Source: Chionis minor | Taxonomy: Eukaryota; Chordata; Aves; Charadriiformes; Chionididae | Reading direction: 5' to 3' | Length of the DNA: 64,000 nt | NCBI GenBank assembly: GCA_013398295.1 | Contig: VZSF01000014.1 | Span: 187,644 to 251,643, forward strand | Shown here: positions 49,801 through 58,757 of the stretch, piece after piece | How the letters are laid out: each line of letters starts with the position of its first letter | How positions within the stretch are numbered: the first letter of the stretch is position 1 | The notes under the pieces: model-generated | Told to the model about the DNA's origin: nothing | The model's database searches: none | Seen by the model: only the letters and a program-made list of their open reading frames with translations | Made by a program: the position numbers and the translations under genes

Positions 49801-52800
49801 CGTGTCAGACACTGTTAACTTATTAAATCTCTTTTCTTAGTCTAAATTAACAATTAAGCCTTTTGTTTTGCAGTACCTTGGTACTTTTTGTGGGCTTTTG
49901 CAAATGTTAAATGTTTCCCCTTTTTCTTTTCTTTCTTTTTCTGGGTAAGATCCAAACTTCAGTAGCTGTATGCATGTTTTTGTTGAATGCTTTTCCTGTT
50001 CTGTACTTCAAATTGCATAAATTCCTTTCAAGGTTGATCTGTGGTTTTACTGTTATCTTTTGAGTGTGAACAGCTGCAAACACATATTAAGGTTTGTTTG
50101 TTTTTTTAAATTTGTTTATTTTGATTTGATTATAATGGATTCATTTTGGGGTTTTATCTTTCATGTAGTTTCACTTATTAATTCCCATCAGAATTATGGC
50201 AACACAGCTGTGATCTATGTGCCAGCTACAGTTGCCAAATTGACAGTCAGTACTACCATCATCTGTTCTCTTGACCTCTTGTCCATCCTTTTTTGTTCTG
50301 TTTTCCTTTCAGGTATTCTGCCTTAAATTACTATAAATGAAATGTTACTTTTCTTTAGTTATTTTTCCTTTTACCCCTCCTCTGTTTCCCTCCTTTTTTC
50401 TTTTTTCCTTCTTTTGATGTCTCTTTAACTCTTATTCATCACTGAGTGAGACTTTTAAGTGTTCCAAATTCATGGGCAGGCAATTTGAGTTGCAGCATGT
50501 TGATAATTCTAGTTTAGCAATAGTCCTTTTTCTAACAAAAAAAAATTCTTGCGTGATGAGGAGCCTCAGAGTAGAGAAGATCCATCCAAGACACTGAATG
50601 GAAACTTTGTAAATTCTTTATGCTCAGTGAATCCGTTACAGCTTCTTGATTTATTTTCATATGTTCTCTAGTTCTAAATCTTCTCTAAGATCTTTCTAAA
50701 AATTCAGAAATTATGCTGAAGTGAACTGGGAAGACACATTTATCTTTTAGTTTTCATTGTTTTTTAGCTTTTTATAGTGACGAGTGTTTCAGACATATGT
50801 ATTGTGGTATTGCATTTCATGCATGAAGGTTAATACCTACTTTGTGCTTATTCCAGTGTAGTTTTTATTGCTTGCAGTCTACACACTTGTTTTACCTTAA
50901 TATTTTACCTTGAAAATCTCTGCTTTGGTGTTCAGAAGGGTCTTTTAGCTTCCATTTGATGGCCTGGAACTCTGTCCTCTCTTACTTGTATAGTTCTAGA
51001 TAAATAGTAGTCAGGTACTTACTCTGAATTAATTTAATGAGTGAGGTTTCTTCAATTATATCAGTCGCACACTTTTTTATGTGTATGGAAATACAAGTTT
51101 TGACATGCATCATTCATATATGCTTACTTACAACTTGTATAATGCATAATTTCCCTGGTGGAGTCTGGTAAAATTGCTAAGCAATAGCAGATTTCATGTT
51201 TGAATTGTATGAAAGTTCTTTGCTAAGTTTTCTTGTCTTTTTTTTTAAATGTGGATTTCATAGGTGTATGGGTGCAGGGTGTTAGCTATTACTCTGGATT
51301 TGTACTGAAGAGCTGATTTTCACATTATTACACATCTCAGGATTATTTTTTTATTTTGGACTAGCTCTAGTTTGATCCAGTGATCAGACTGCTCATTTGT
51401 GACTGGAGTGTGTTAGGTAGGCTTCTGGAGTTGCATCTTCCAGTTTAATTTCATCCTAAAAGAGTCCAGTTTCAGTGCTCCAAGACCACTCTTCTTAGCA
51501 AACTAAAGTGCAGGAAGAAGGATGAGGGGAAACTAACCTCAAAATGCAAAAGGAAAGGTCCTTNTAATCTTGGGACTGAGATGTGCTAGTATGACTCCCT
51601 TTCCCTGGGCTGCAGTTGTAACATGACTTCTATGCCTTCTTTCTTAGTTAGGTTGCTGAAGAGTGTACTGGCTTTTAATGCCTGAGTATATTTTTTGTTT
51701 GTTTGTTTTTNTAAAAGAGTCCAGTTTCAGTGCTCCAAGACCACTCTTCTTAGCAAACTAAAGTGCAGGAAGAAGGATGAGGGGAAACTAACCTCAAAAT
51801 GCAAAAGGAAAGGTCCTTTTGCAGTATCATTACACAGCAAAGTCGAGTGAAGACTTAGTCCCTCCNAAAACTTAGTTTGTTCTCTCTTTTTTTTTTCCTC
51901 AGATTTTCCAGACTCCGAAAAACTGATTTTATTTATCACAAACATATGGTCTGACATATTTGTCTTCAGAGGTGCAATTAACAAAGCTATGCAATTAGTT
52001 GTCAGGCAGAGTGCAAGCAATGAAGTCCTGGCCTGTTTGAACGCTTATATCAGCTGGGAACAGGTAATGTCTGCTTTCATTGTCAGTATTAGCTTTTGTC
52101 TGCATTGGTTGCTTTGCTGGCTAAATCAAATCAAGCAGCTTACTTCTCTCAAAGAAGATACCCTGTGAATCTCTCACCAAGCCTTTTTCCTGTGGTTGTC
52201 TAGACCCTTACTAGAACACATCACTTTTCTTGTTTTCCCAATTAAATACTAATCCCTCTCCTAAACGTTAAAAGTAAACATTGTTTTTAAGCTTTGACTG
52301 GGGTGTTCTTAGAGTAGGGAATTCTTCCCCTCTGTGGAATTGTGATGTTCTTTGAGGTGTGGGTTTTCTGTTTTGTTGGGATTTTTAAATATGTATTGGG
52401 GTCGTCTGTCTTTCACAGGTCTCTGTGTAATAGGTAATTATTTATCACAGTTATTTTCAAGATGAGCCTGTCTCTTTTTACTCATGATCCTTCTGTGAGG
52501 TAGACTGTAAATATCCATTTATCACCAAAAAAAATACCAGCCAATTAATTTCATAAAGAGTTGGCATGATCAGTACAAAAATGCAGTGATGGCAGAAGAA
52601 GGATGACTAGTGTTAAGGACGTAAGGACTTTTGAGATTTTACTTCAAGTGTTTGAGCTGTTGGGCAAGTCATTTAGTTTCTGTCAGTTTTCAGTAGGCAC
52701 ATATTACCATCCTGAAAGGGATGTTGCAAAAAGGAAAAGCTGGGACACACTTGATATCAGTAGGAGCGAATTTATATTATGCAGATGGAAACCCAGAGGT

Positions 52801-55800
52801 TCGTTGCTTCTGGAGAAGGAGTTTGTGACAGGCTTGTGTGTTTGCTTGAAGCCTAGGGCCCCAGTAGTTTTGAAAACCCAATATTTATGCTAGGCTTGCT
52901 TGTTGGAAGTACTGTAATTCTGTAAATATCAAGTGAACAAAATCATTTTGATTCATAGCTCACCTATTCCCTATCCTAACATGCTGTTTTACAGCTGCCT
53001 TGGGGACTGCAGGTAGGCTTACTGCTGTTAGGATAGCCTTTAAGTCTTGCACCCTCTGGAAAAAGCATGATGATTTTTTTTTTTTTTTTTTTTAAGATCT
53101 GAAACCAGCCCTGAATTTAATAAGGTACCCCTATAAACCTCCTGATTTAGTGCAGGTTTACAGTGGAGTGAGTTAAGAGGGCATGGATTTATATATGTTT
53201 CTTTTTTGATTAAATTCCAGTTGTGATGTAGCATTAAGCTCTGGTATTGAGTTGTGCTGTACTGCAGTCCTCGTTTAGCAAAGAATTTGTATCCTCCATT
53301 CTATTAGGTTACAGCTTTCAATCTCATGCCAGTAGAGATGGACAGAAGTATGTCTCAGTAAATGTTCCTGGAAATACTAATTCTGTGCACTCACACTACC
53401 TACTTTATGGATGTCTGAAGTATGAGAGCGGCTGCAGCTGGGGAAAAGGACCTCAGGGATGTCTGTATTTGGTGATAGCAGACAACATCCTATCTGTAGG
53501 ATGTTTTTTACTTAGGTGCAAATACAGGGACAAATTTCAAGTGGATTGTGGTTGACAGTCTGTTATACGTATACTTTTATGAGAAGATTATTCTACTTAG
53601 GAAAGTAAAGCTCCTGTAGAATGGGTATTCAGTTCTTGGTCAAAGTATGCCGTTTTAGTGACTTGCACCATTGCAGAACTTGGCAATTATATGAACTTTT
53701 GTAGTGAGGACATATGCTGACCACCCACTGTGTTTGTGATAAGCCTAGACTTTTTCCTTAATATTTCAGATATTCAAAGGATGTTTGTTTTTAAATTTCC
53801 TTGCTTGCCCTAGCTATTTAGTTCGCAGAATTGTTTCACATGACATGTTTTTAGTTCTTACTACCTCAGCTATTGAAAGTACTTGCTTGGAAATTAGCCC
53901 CTAATGAACATTAAACAGTAACAAATCTCAGCATCAGAAAATCATTTAAAAAAAACCCAAAAAAAACCCACAAAAACCACCTTAGAAAGTGAGCAGGATT
54001 AGTCAGATCTTCTTGCACTGGAAAATACTCTGCTGACCTTAAAGCTTCATTGAGAGAAGCAAAAATCTCCAAATTGTAGGAGGAGAGAAGAGAGTGAGTG
54101 TAGGGATTGTGGTTTTTGTTATTTTTGTTGGGGGTTTTTTCCCCACAAACTCTCCTTTTAGTAAAAGCATCAGGAAAAATACTGAGTACTTGAATATTTT
54201 CATTTATGTATTCTTTTTGTTTGTGTTAAGTCAAACCCACATTTGAATTTATGATGTAAGATGCTGTGGACAGTTAGAATCAAATAAAGTAGAGTTAGGT
54301 TCTGGGTTGGTAATTTTTCATGCATTAAGATAATCACCTTCTAAAATTCCAGAGTTCCTCTTTAGATGCTGGTACTATGGTCTCAAACCTGCTTTTAGAA
54401 ATGCAGTCATGTCCAACAGTAGAATTTCAACTGAGTGAGCAATATGGAGAAGATCTGAGTGAAGATGCTTGGCAGTACATATTTGCTGTTGATCTACTCT
54501 GCTCTCGCCTGAAGTGGGACTGGACACACGACAATGTTATAAGGTATGGTGGCAAGCATTTCTTTGAAATGTTTTCTTGTGTGGTTTTTTTTGTGGTTTG
54601 TTGTGGTGTTGGGGTTTTATTTCCAAATTTGAGACATTATGATTTAGCTTTTAACATAAAGCATTGCATCGATACTTAGAAATGAGGGCATTTTAACCTG
54701 ATGAGACCTACACTACTATGTTTGTGTGCCTTACTTTATTATAGAATGAGTGATTAGTGATGAAATGTAGGATTTTGTGGTACTGGTCCAGGAAACTAAC
54801 CCTGTTAGTAAACCTTTCTAATAAAGAATTGCTTTTAAAATAGTTATATGTGGACAACTGTGAAAGATTTTTAGATGGATTGTTTGTCAACAAAACAAAA
54901 TGATTGATGGTCTTCATCTGAACTTAATTGTTGAGTTCCCCTCACTAGAAAATGTGCATTCCATCACTAGAAAATGAGGGTGGAACTTTTGATGTGTAAC
55001 TAGCACTCTTTCAGTGTTGTAAGTGAAATGTAACTGTACTCATTAGTGTACTGTCCTGATTTCAGTCTGATTTTAAAATCATTCTAATGCTTAGATTCAA
55101 TGTCTTAAATTTCCTTTGAGTGCTGTAATCCAGTGTGTGGACTGCTACCATACTTAAATTGGAAGACTTCATTCTGATACCTGGACTGATCTGACAGCCC
55201 TTATTTTCTATGTACATATTACATAATCTAGTAGAATCTCCAAAAATAGGTCGTTTAACTGTGACAATGTAATCATTGAATATAAAGTAAATGCAGATAG
55301 CTTACAGTCATCGTCTTTTATAGAAGTTATGTGCTTTTGAATTGTAAAGAAGTTATTTTTAGTGAAATATTTGTAAAGCAAATACAAATTAACTTCAGTG
55401 GAAGGTATGTCATTTTAACTAAAGCCATAGAGTTGATTGTCTGTTTGGGGTTGTGCTGATAATAGGTAACTAGGTCTATTACCATCATTTTAAGGATGAA
55501 AAAAGTCATCTCAGGTCCTTTCAGGTTTAAAAACAAGCATCAGATCCTACTTGTAACATGCAAACTGTGAATTTTCAGTCATAAAGAAGCTTGCATAACA
55601 TCTCAGCATGACATTTGAAAGTAACCCAAATTCATATACATCTGTGAAGTCAGTGAAGTGAGTTCTTGACTTTTAAGTAGAGGTGCAGAATCTTGCAGGG
55701 AAATGAATGGAAGATGAGCAGGAATACTATTCTGAACAGGAGTGATTCCTCCAGAAAGTTAGCTTTGATTGTTTGGGTTTAACACCTTCTTTAGATTACT

Positions 55801-58030
55801 TAGATTTATGGAAGCTTGGATTATTATGAGCTTCCCTAGAAGGTGAATTTAAGGTGCAATTGAAGCTATGGAAATAGACAGTAAACAGAGAGAACCATTT
55901 GTGTTCATTTCTGTGTAAATATTGTAGCACCTCTTCATGCAGATTTTCAAATTCAGTTGTCTTTCACAGCAAAGTGCTTTGGCCGTCTATGGATAAGTGG
56001 GTAAAGAAGAGAAAGGGGCATGAGACTGCTCAATCCATTCCTGATAGCGTTATAGCATTGATACTCAGGCTAATTGGTAAGTAATCTAAATTCTTGGTTG
56101 AACTTCTGCTTTCTGTAAGTATGTCCTTTGAAAGTGTCCACCTGCCTGGAGAGTCAATTGAAGTATTTTTACATTTCTTTGCATCTTGATTTTAATTTTA
56201 TTCCAATCTTCTTCAAAAATGTTCACCTTAAAAAGCCAAAGTCTTCAGTCCTATGCAGATACTTTCTGTTTGTCAGCCTGTGGAAAGCATGTGCTTAAGT
56301 TTTCAGAAATGTTATTCTGATTTCCAGATAGCAAGTACCAGCATGTTTTATGTATTTGAAGTAAAATAATCTGTAGCTACATATGCTCTACAGCCAAGTG
56401 TATAAAATGTTTTAAATGAGCCAAGTGTATAAAATGTTTTCTATGTAACATAATACCTCTTCCTGCACTTTTAAGTTAGATTCATTTCTTTGGGATCTAG
56501 CTGGCATTTAAGGTAAATAGATAAACTTTGGGTTTCAATAGATAATTTCAGTATGTATGCAATAATGTTTGTTAAACAGAAACTGCATTCTTTGAGAGTT
56601 ATACACTTACAGATTGTAAACCTGTGGGAAGTTGGCTCAATCTGATGTAAAATGCCTTGGGGTCTTTAGTCACAAAAGGAATTGGAGAAGTGTTGTTCCC
56701 AAAACAAGATGGTAACAAGAATGACTTGTAATTCAAATTTGCATTTTCTGTTGATACTTCAAAAGACAAGACTGAAATTTAAAAGTTAGGAAGTTCATTG
56801 TCTAAATATCAGATACGTAGTAACCTTTTTTTCTTTCAGGTCGATTGGGACAAACAGGTTTAAAGGAAGGATATCTTGCTGCAGTGAAGAATATTAGTTC
56901 CGTAATTGGACTGTTTGTACAGCATGCAAAAGAGGAAGGTAATGTTTACTTAGAGGAACTTTAGTGTAACATCTGCAACGTGAAGTTTTGCCAGTGCAAA
57001 CAGAACACGCACAATTTGAGAAACACATGCCAAAACAGCCTGCCCATGCAGTTTTATGTTAGTGCATAACAGTACAAGCAGTTCTCGGTTGCTTTCTCCT
57101 CCAAAGTTTATGAAGCCACGTGTATTACCTTCTGTTTGAGGCAAAGAACGCTGAGATAGCTTCAGCCACCCTGGATTTCCGCTGCTTCATGTAACAGCAT
57201 TGTCAGCTGCCTCAGAGAACTTAAAGGGTGACCTTAACTGGAGCAGTAACAGCTAATCTGTTGCCTGAGCAGCTCATGCTGAAGCTTGCTACTGGCAAGA
57301 TTGTTGTATTGGGAGAGGGTTGCAAGACAGTCGAAATTCGTAACTGAGACAAAGCAAGGCAATTAAGGCAGCAGAGATCTATATTGTTAAGTTATTCTGG
57401 ATGTTAAGTACGTTTTGCAGTGAAGCATTGACTGATGTTGGGGAGCTGTTTTGAACCACTTGTGTAACTTCTCGTCCTTGCTATCTCACATTCTTCCAAG
57501 TGAGTGGTGTATAAGTCTGTGTCCGTTTCAGGTTCTGTGTAAAAACTGTTTTCATAAAAGTCTGATCACCTTTAACTAGAGGAAAATCACTAGATGCTCT
57601 AATCTGTTATGCCCTTTGAATACAGAAAACCTGCTGAATTCAGAAAACTGGAAAGTATAGTATAAAATGAGATGTTATCGAGTTCGTGTGCACATTGTCA
57701 TCTTGCTGTTTCCCGGTTTTAGGCACCCCAATTGTTGATGTATTTTAATTCCACTACTTGAACTAATAGTTTCTTTAGATTCAGGCTTCCCAAAAACATC
57801 ATTGCATATCAATGTTTCTATAAGCTGATTTGTGTTAACTTTTTGCAGGTGTTTCCTGGAGCGTGCAGCTGGCAGCCATATATTCACTGTGTGACTTGGG
57901 TTCCAGCAATCCAGAAGGTATCGTTGAGGCCATCCATGCTTGGAGAGCAACAGTTCTTAACAACATCCCTTTTGCTGTCACAAGTGGCATAGCTGAAATC
58001 ACTTCTCTGTGTAAAATGGAGCTAAGCTAA
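19758..58030 (+). CDS. ICE1: ICE1, scaffold of the little elongation complex (20 coding exons)
   Basis: ICE1 (KIAA0947) is the scaffold of the little elongation complex with ELL, ICE2 and ZC3H8. The complex promotes snRNA gene transcription and sits in Cajal and histone-locus bodies; ICE1 has also been linked to the exon-junction complex and nonsense-mediated decay. Joined exons: 19758-19838, 20709-20767, 22312-22346, 22780-22798, 23576-23687, 24702-24778, 30093-30130, 32889-32971, 33247-33286, 33377-33433, 35103-35192, 35273-35326, 41258-41610, 42213-46982, 48656-48824, 51903-52063, 54353-54543, 55970-56076, 56840-56938, 57849-58030. They total 6777 nt (2258 aa) with every phase consistent. 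N-terminal coiled coil: about residues 25-185. Disordered acidic and Ser-rich region: about 370-1950, with a Pro-rich block near 1616-1695. Conserved helical C-terminus: about 1957-2258, which may be the reported putative MIF4G domain. An in-frame TGA at 19695 with no ATG between fixes the start at 19758. All introns are GT-AG except intron 3 (AT-AC). Identity rests on recalled human protein similarity. Confidence 0.96.
19839..20708 (+). other. ICE1: ICE1 intron 1
   Basis: 870 bases. The first third belongs to the CpG island; a T-rich run occupies about 20172-20194. No exon or named repeat is seen. Confidence 0.8.
20709..20767 (+). CDS. ICE1: ICE1 exon 2 (residues 28-47)
   Basis: Acceptor ttacag, donor gtaagt. 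It encodes [19 protein letters not shown], the start of the coiled coil and close to human NLNEYVEALITLKQK. It ends in phase 2. Confidence 0.95.
20768..22311 (+). other. ICE1: ICE1 intron 2
   Basis: 1544 bases of AT-rich sequence with a TTTG-type low-complexity stretch near 20793-20850. Nothing else is recognised. Confidence 0.8.
22312..22346 (+). CDS. ICE1: ICE1 exon 3 (residues 47-59)
   Basis: Acceptor ttgcag. It encodes [11 protein letters not shown], close to human NLLTEYQKKCD. The exon ends directly before ATATCCTTTA, an AT-AC U12-type donor, with no usable GT nearby. Confidence 0.93.
22347..22779 (+). other. ICE1: ICE1 intron 3: U12-type AT-AC intron
   Basis: The 5' end reads ATATCCTTTA, which fits the minor-spliceosome AT-AC donor consensus. 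Near the 3' end, TACCTTAAC (22761-22769) matches the U12 branch-site consensus at 8 of 9 positions. The candidate branch A is about 11 bases before the terminal AC (22778-22779). Using AC as acceptor keeps frame and gives ELQFAER after KCT, as in human DELQFARR. Using the AG two bases later shifts frame into a stop. Confidence 0.92.
22780..22798 (+). CDS. ICE1: ICE1 exon 4, 19-nt micro-exon (residues 59-65)
   Basis: It follows the AT-AC intron and ends at a normal donor gtaagt. It encodes the end of E59, then LQFAE and two bases of R65. Phase is consistent on both sides. Confidence 0.92.
22799..23575 (+). other. ICE1: ICE1 intron 4
   Basis: 777 bases. The 95-codon frame at 23105-23392 has no recognised similarity and no role in the gene model. 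Nothing else is seen. Confidence 0.75.
23576..23687 (+). CDS. ICE1: ICE1 exon 5 (residues 65-102)
   Basis: Acceptor tttcag, donor gtgtgc. It contains [16 protein letters not shown], identical to my recollection of human ICE1, in a coiled-coil segment. It ends in phase 0. A later GTAAGG (23696) would break the frame of exon 6. Confidence 0.95.
23688..24701 (+). other. ICE1: ICE1 intron 5
   Basis: 1014 bases with a short (TA)n run near 23733-23750 and a T-run near 24642-24657 close to the exon 6 acceptor. Nothing else is recognised. Confidence 0.8.
24702..24778 (+). CDS. ICE1: ICE1 exon 6 (residues 103-128)
   Basis: Acceptor ccacag, donor gtgagt. It encodes [19 protein letters not shown], similar to human SSLKLYQDTHQEYARVKEE, continuing the coiled coil. 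It ends in phase 2. Confidence 0.95.
25590..25780 (-). mobile_element. Possible ancient CR1 fragment, minus strand
   Basis: The segment beginning 'catcactttgcacttacc' near 25607, continuing through 'ctctagtcac' and 'aagaaccttctgctg', resembles the reverse complement of the post-catalytic RT region of old amniote CR1 elements. Similarity fades on both sides. Confidence 0.4.
25822..25992 (+). mobile_element. CR1 LINE fragment (distal ORF2)
   Basis: It encodes the distal CR1 block with [20 protein letters not shown] in one frame, followed by the LERVQ-type and MIRD segments. Both ends are truncated. It may be a separate insertion or a piece displaced from the CR1 downstream. Confidence 0.8.
26290..27670 (+). 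mobile_element. CR1 LINE, 5'-truncated, with 3' end
   Basis: ORF2 remnants run from the [20 protein letters not shown] segment near 26310, through [20 protein letters not shown] near 26395 and the catalytic FADDAEVGG near 26823, to [15 protein letters not shown] near 27312. The CR1 3' region follows, ending near 27670 at 'cattctgtgatgctatag'. Many frameshifts and stops are present, so it is non-coding. A T-run follows the end. Confidence 0.88.
28690..29750 (+). mobile_element. CR1 LINE, 5'-truncated, youngest-looking copy
   Basis: A 191-codon block (28744-29319) carries [20 protein letters not shown] and catalytic FVDDTKLFG near 28862. A single TGA at 29317 interrupts the frame. It then continues through [20 protein letters not shown] to the usual end, VLGNL-like ALGNLV at about 29640-29656. 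The 3' region ends with 'gattctatgatt' at 29737-29748, the typical CR1 tail. It is the best preserved CR1 in the window. Confidence 0.93.
30093..30130 (+). CDS. ICE1: ICE1 exon 7 (residues 128-141)
   Basis: Acceptor ttaacag, donor gtaact. It encodes [12 protein letters not shown], close to human KKKLEAKVKKLQ. It is separated from exon 6 by the CR1-rich intron 6. Confidence 0.94.
31095..31890 (+). mobile_element. CR1 LINE 3' fragment
   Basis: The distal ORF2 is clear: [20 protein letters not shown] near 31113, EEKDLGVLM near 31218 and [20 protein letters not shown] near 31488. The ORF end ALSNLV lies near 31780-31797. The 3' region ends in 'catgattctataaatcc' near 31875-31891. The open block 31413-31799 (128 codons) is intact but lacks the RT. 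Confidence 0.92.
32552..32616 (+). repeat. Minisatellite, 22-23 bp unit, about 2.9 copies
   Basis: Units begin at 32552, 32574 and 32597, each starting 'cattacaat' and sharing 'atgacaattacaa' in the first two copies. The third copy is partial and diverged. Confidence 0.85.
32889..32971 (+). CDS. ICE1: ICE1 exon 8 (residues 141-168)
   Basis: Acceptor cttgaag, donor gtaaga. It encodes [20 protein letters not shown] followed by KELKKAQ, similar to human AAVKQTQDFKQLRNEK. The stretch is highly charged coiled coil. Confidence 0.95.
33247..33286 (+). CDS. ICE1: ICE1 exon 9 (residues 169-182)
   Basis: Acceptor taacag, donor gtaagt. It encodes [13 protein letters not shown], a short basic segment at the end of the coiled coil. 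Phases match both neighbours. Confidence 0.9.
33377..33433 (+). CDS. ICE1: ICE1 exon 10 (residues 182-201)
   Basis: Acceptor taatag, donor gtaaga. It encodes [19 protein letters not shown], aligned with human RHIGTQISSDSYGSIDK. It is a Ser-rich linker after the coiled coil. Confidence 0.9.
33434..35102 (+). other. ICE1: ICE1 intron 10
   Basis: 1669 bases of AT-rich sequence. Frames on both strands up to 92 codons are unsupported. No repeat family is recognised. Confidence 0.75.
35103..35192 (+). CDS. ICE1: ICE1 exon 11 (residues 201-231)
   Basis: Acceptor caacag, donor gtgaga. It contains [13 protein letters not shown], matching the human VKLLLKELWLCVN block, an amphipathic helix conserved across vertebrates as far as I recall. 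Confidence 0.94.
35273..35326 (+). CDS. ICE1: ICE1 exon 12 (residues 231-249)
   Basis: Acceptor tttcag, donor gtaggt, only 80 bases after exon 11. It encodes [17 protein letters not shown]. The sequence is little conserved but splice sites and phase fit. Confidence 0.85.
35327..41257 (+). other. ICE1: ICE1 intron 12, longest intron
   Basis: 5931 bases. I see no CR1 similarity and no exon-like block; a 24-bp palindrome lies at 37309-37332. The segment 36900-39700 is somewhat less AT-rich than its surroundings and might be an old, unrecognised repeat. Confidence 0.7.
37309..37332. repeat. Perfect inverted repeat, 11-bp arms
   Basis: AACCTTAGATT and its exact reverse complement are separated by 2 bases. 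One more match follows beyond a mismatch on each side. No function is implied by position inside intron 12. Confidence 0.85.
41258..41610 (+). CDS. ICE1: ICE1 exon 13 (residues 249-366)
   Basis: Acceptor tcttag, donor gtgagt, 353 nt. Its end encodes [20 protein letters not shown], nearly identical to human [19 protein letters not shown], an SP-containing conserved motif. The rest is acidic and Ser-rich. It ends in phase 0. Confidence 0.95.
41611..42212 (+). other. ICE1: ICE1 intron 13
   Basis: 602 bases with a T-run near 41694-41710. Nothing else is recognised. Confidence 0.8.
42213..46982 (+). CDS. ICE1: ICE1 exon 14, giant exon (residues 367-1956)
   Basis: One 4770-nt exon encodes 1590 residues with no stop. 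It opens with [20 protein letters not shown], nearly identical to human. Most of it is low-conservation, acidic, Ser/Glu-rich sequence without predicted fold, rich in Cys spaced irregularly. Basic stretches such as [14 protein letters not shown] (near 45830) and SAKRLRL (near 46635) may be nuclear localisation signals. A Pro-rich block with repeated SPL/SPP motifs lies at about 45961-46200. A conserved end, [20 protein letters not shown], precedes the donor gtaagt. The acceptor is ttaaag. Confidence 0.97.
46983..48655 (+). other. ICE1: ICE1 intron 14
   Basis: 1673 bases. The flanks are AT-rich and the middle holds the GC-rich insert listed next. Confidence 0.8.
47660..48385. repeat. GC-rich insert, probable retroelement piece of unknown class
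   Basis: Composition changes sharply at about 47660 and again at about 48385. The interior is C/T-rich on the + strand with repeated short words (for example 'cagacccctggtc' near 47957 and 'cagactccctggtgcctg' near 48020). This resembles LTR or untranslated leader sequence. No coding domain, tail or clear terminal repeat was found. Confidence 0.4.
48656..48824 (+). CDS. ICE1: ICE1 exon 15 (residues 1957-2013)
   Basis: Acceptor ttacag, donor gtatag (weak). It encodes [19 protein letters not shown] and [16 protein letters not shown], closely matching human HLAESLLHALLSKLKAQK and [16 protein letters not shown]. It opens the helical C-terminal region. Confidence 0.95.
48825..51902 (+). other. 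ICE1: ICE1 intron 15
   Basis: 3078 bases, T-rich on the + strand with T-runs near 49587-49600 and 49647-49660. It contains the exact 107-bp duplication and three single Ns (51564, 51711, 51866). No exon-like block is seen. Confidence 0.8.
51457..51818 (+). repeat. 107-bp exact direct duplication bounded by Ns
   Basis: Positions 51457-51563 recur base for base at 51712-51818, an offset of 255. The 148 bases between the copies start with N (51564) and end with N (51711). This pattern fits a gap-filling or contig-join error better than a biological tandem repeat. Confidence 0.9.
51903..52063 (+). CDS. ICE1: ICE1 exon 16 (residues 2013-2066)
   Basis: Acceptor cctcag, donor gtaatg. It encodes [13 protein letters not shown] and [20 protein letters not shown], close to human LTLFITNMWHDIF and [20 protein letters not shown]. 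The exon itself is free of ambiguous bases although Ns lie just upstream. Confidence 0.95.
52064..54352 (+). other. ICE1: ICE1 intron 16
   Basis: 2289 bases. A T-run of about 22 bases lies near 53073-53094 and an A/C-rich stretch near 53947-53982. No gene or named repeat is recognised. Confidence 0.75.
54353..54543 (+). CDS. ICE1: ICE1 exon 17 (residues 2067-2130)
   Basis: Acceptor ttccag, donor gtatgg. It contains [20 protein letters not shown] and [10 protein letters not shown], matching human YGEDLSDNTWEYIFAIDLLC and KWIWTHDNII. Confidence 0.96.
54544..55969 (+). other. ICE1: ICE1 intron 17
   Basis: 1426 bases of AT-rich sequence. Nothing recognised. Confidence 0.75.
55970..56076 (+). 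CDS. ICE1: ICE1 exon 18 (residues 2130-2166)
   Basis: Acceptor tcacag, donor gtaagt. It encodes [16 protein letters not shown] and ALILRLI, matching human LWPVMDKWIKYRKGHA and ASILRLI. Confidence 0.96.
56077..56839 (+). other. ICE1: ICE1 intron 18
   Basis: 763 bases containing a short tandem duplication at 56392-56440. Nothing else is recognised. Confidence 0.75.
56392..56440 (+). repeat. 27-bp tandem duplication
   Basis: The 22 bases starting 'agccaagtgtataaaatg' at 56392 recur exactly at 56419. The spacing of 27 gives one tandem copy plus most of a second. Confidence 0.85.
56840..56938 (+). CDS. ICE1: ICE1 exon 19 (residues 2166-2199)
   Basis: Acceptor tttcag, donor gtaatg. It encodes [20 protein letters not shown] and [12 protein letters not shown], close to human GRLGQLGLKEGFPSAVKNIS and VIGMFIQHAHDE. 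Confidence 0.96.
56939..57848 (+). other. ICE1: ICE1 intron 19
   Basis: 910 bases. Nothing recognised beyond splice sites. Confidence 0.75.
57849..58030 (+). CDS. ICE1: ICE1 exon 20 (residues 2199-2258 and stop)
   Basis: Acceptor ttgcag. It encodes [20 protein letters not shown], close to human WGIQLAAVYALCDLSPSNPA, then IHAWRATVL and a short C-terminus ending TAA at 58028-58030. Length is about that of the human C-terminus. Confidence 0.95.
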
Positions 58031-58217
58031 AATCTAGGGAATTGGCTGATCTAAGGGAAGAAGTGCCTTATTTTACTAAGCAGTAGTTGGTTCCATTTTA
58101 AAAAGATACAAAGTGGTGTGTGTCCTCTTGCATTTTATTTTTTTAACAGAATGTCTGATCACACAAAGCGAGCTCAAGCATTTTATTTGGCATTTTGTTT
58201 GAGGGAAAAGTTTTAAA

Positions 58218-58223
58218 AATAAA
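58218..58223 (+). terminator. ICE1: Possible proximal polyadenylation signal AATAAA
   Basis: AATAAA about 190 bases after the stop codon, followed by an A-rich stretch. The downstream GT-rich element is weak, so use of this site is doubtful. Confidence 0.35.
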
Positions 58224-58324
58224 AACACAAAAACCAACAACAAAAACTTGCTTTTCCTAATAACTGATCAGTGAGGTGAAGACCAGTGCATCTTTGACTC
58301 CTGAGATATTTCTGGTTTGATGTC

Positions 58325-58330
58325 AATAAA
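58325..58330 (+). terminator. ICE1: Possible proximal polyadenylation signal AATAAA
   Basis: AATAAA about 295 bases after the stop codon, with T-rich sequence 15-30 bases downstream. It could give a short 3' UTR. Confidence 0.5.
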
Positions 58331-58751
58331 AATCAGTAATAATTTCCATTATTTTACTTCCAGTAATTTGGAGCATGGGCTATTTGACACAACAGAAGAC
58401 TGAGCCTGGCTGAAAACCTGGCTGTAGTATTTTGTACTATATTTATAAAGTAACTGTTCAGATAGCAGAACTTTGCCCAGATTCTGCTTTATTTTGCTTG
58501 GTAGTTTCATAAGCTTAATTTAAAATACTTGTGTAAGGCAGGTAGGAATTGACTTTTTGTGTAACAATCATGTATAGAATAACAGAGATAAAATCTCTAA
58601 ACTTGTATATATGGTATATTCTGATAATGTGTCTCACATTTGATATTGTTCCACTTGGGGAATTTTGTGTATGTAAATAGCAAACTGGTTCAGAAAAAAT
58701 TCACGTTTCTAATGATAGCTTCACTACACTCTGTGTTTTTGTATCTTTCGT

Positions 58752-58757
58752 AATAAA
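58752..58757 (+). terminator. ICE1: Likely distal polyadenylation signal AATAAA
   Basis: AATAAA followed within 20-35 bases by 'gttgtgttattgttgatg', a typical GT-rich downstream element. This is the best candidate for the main mRNA end. Confidence 0.7.
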
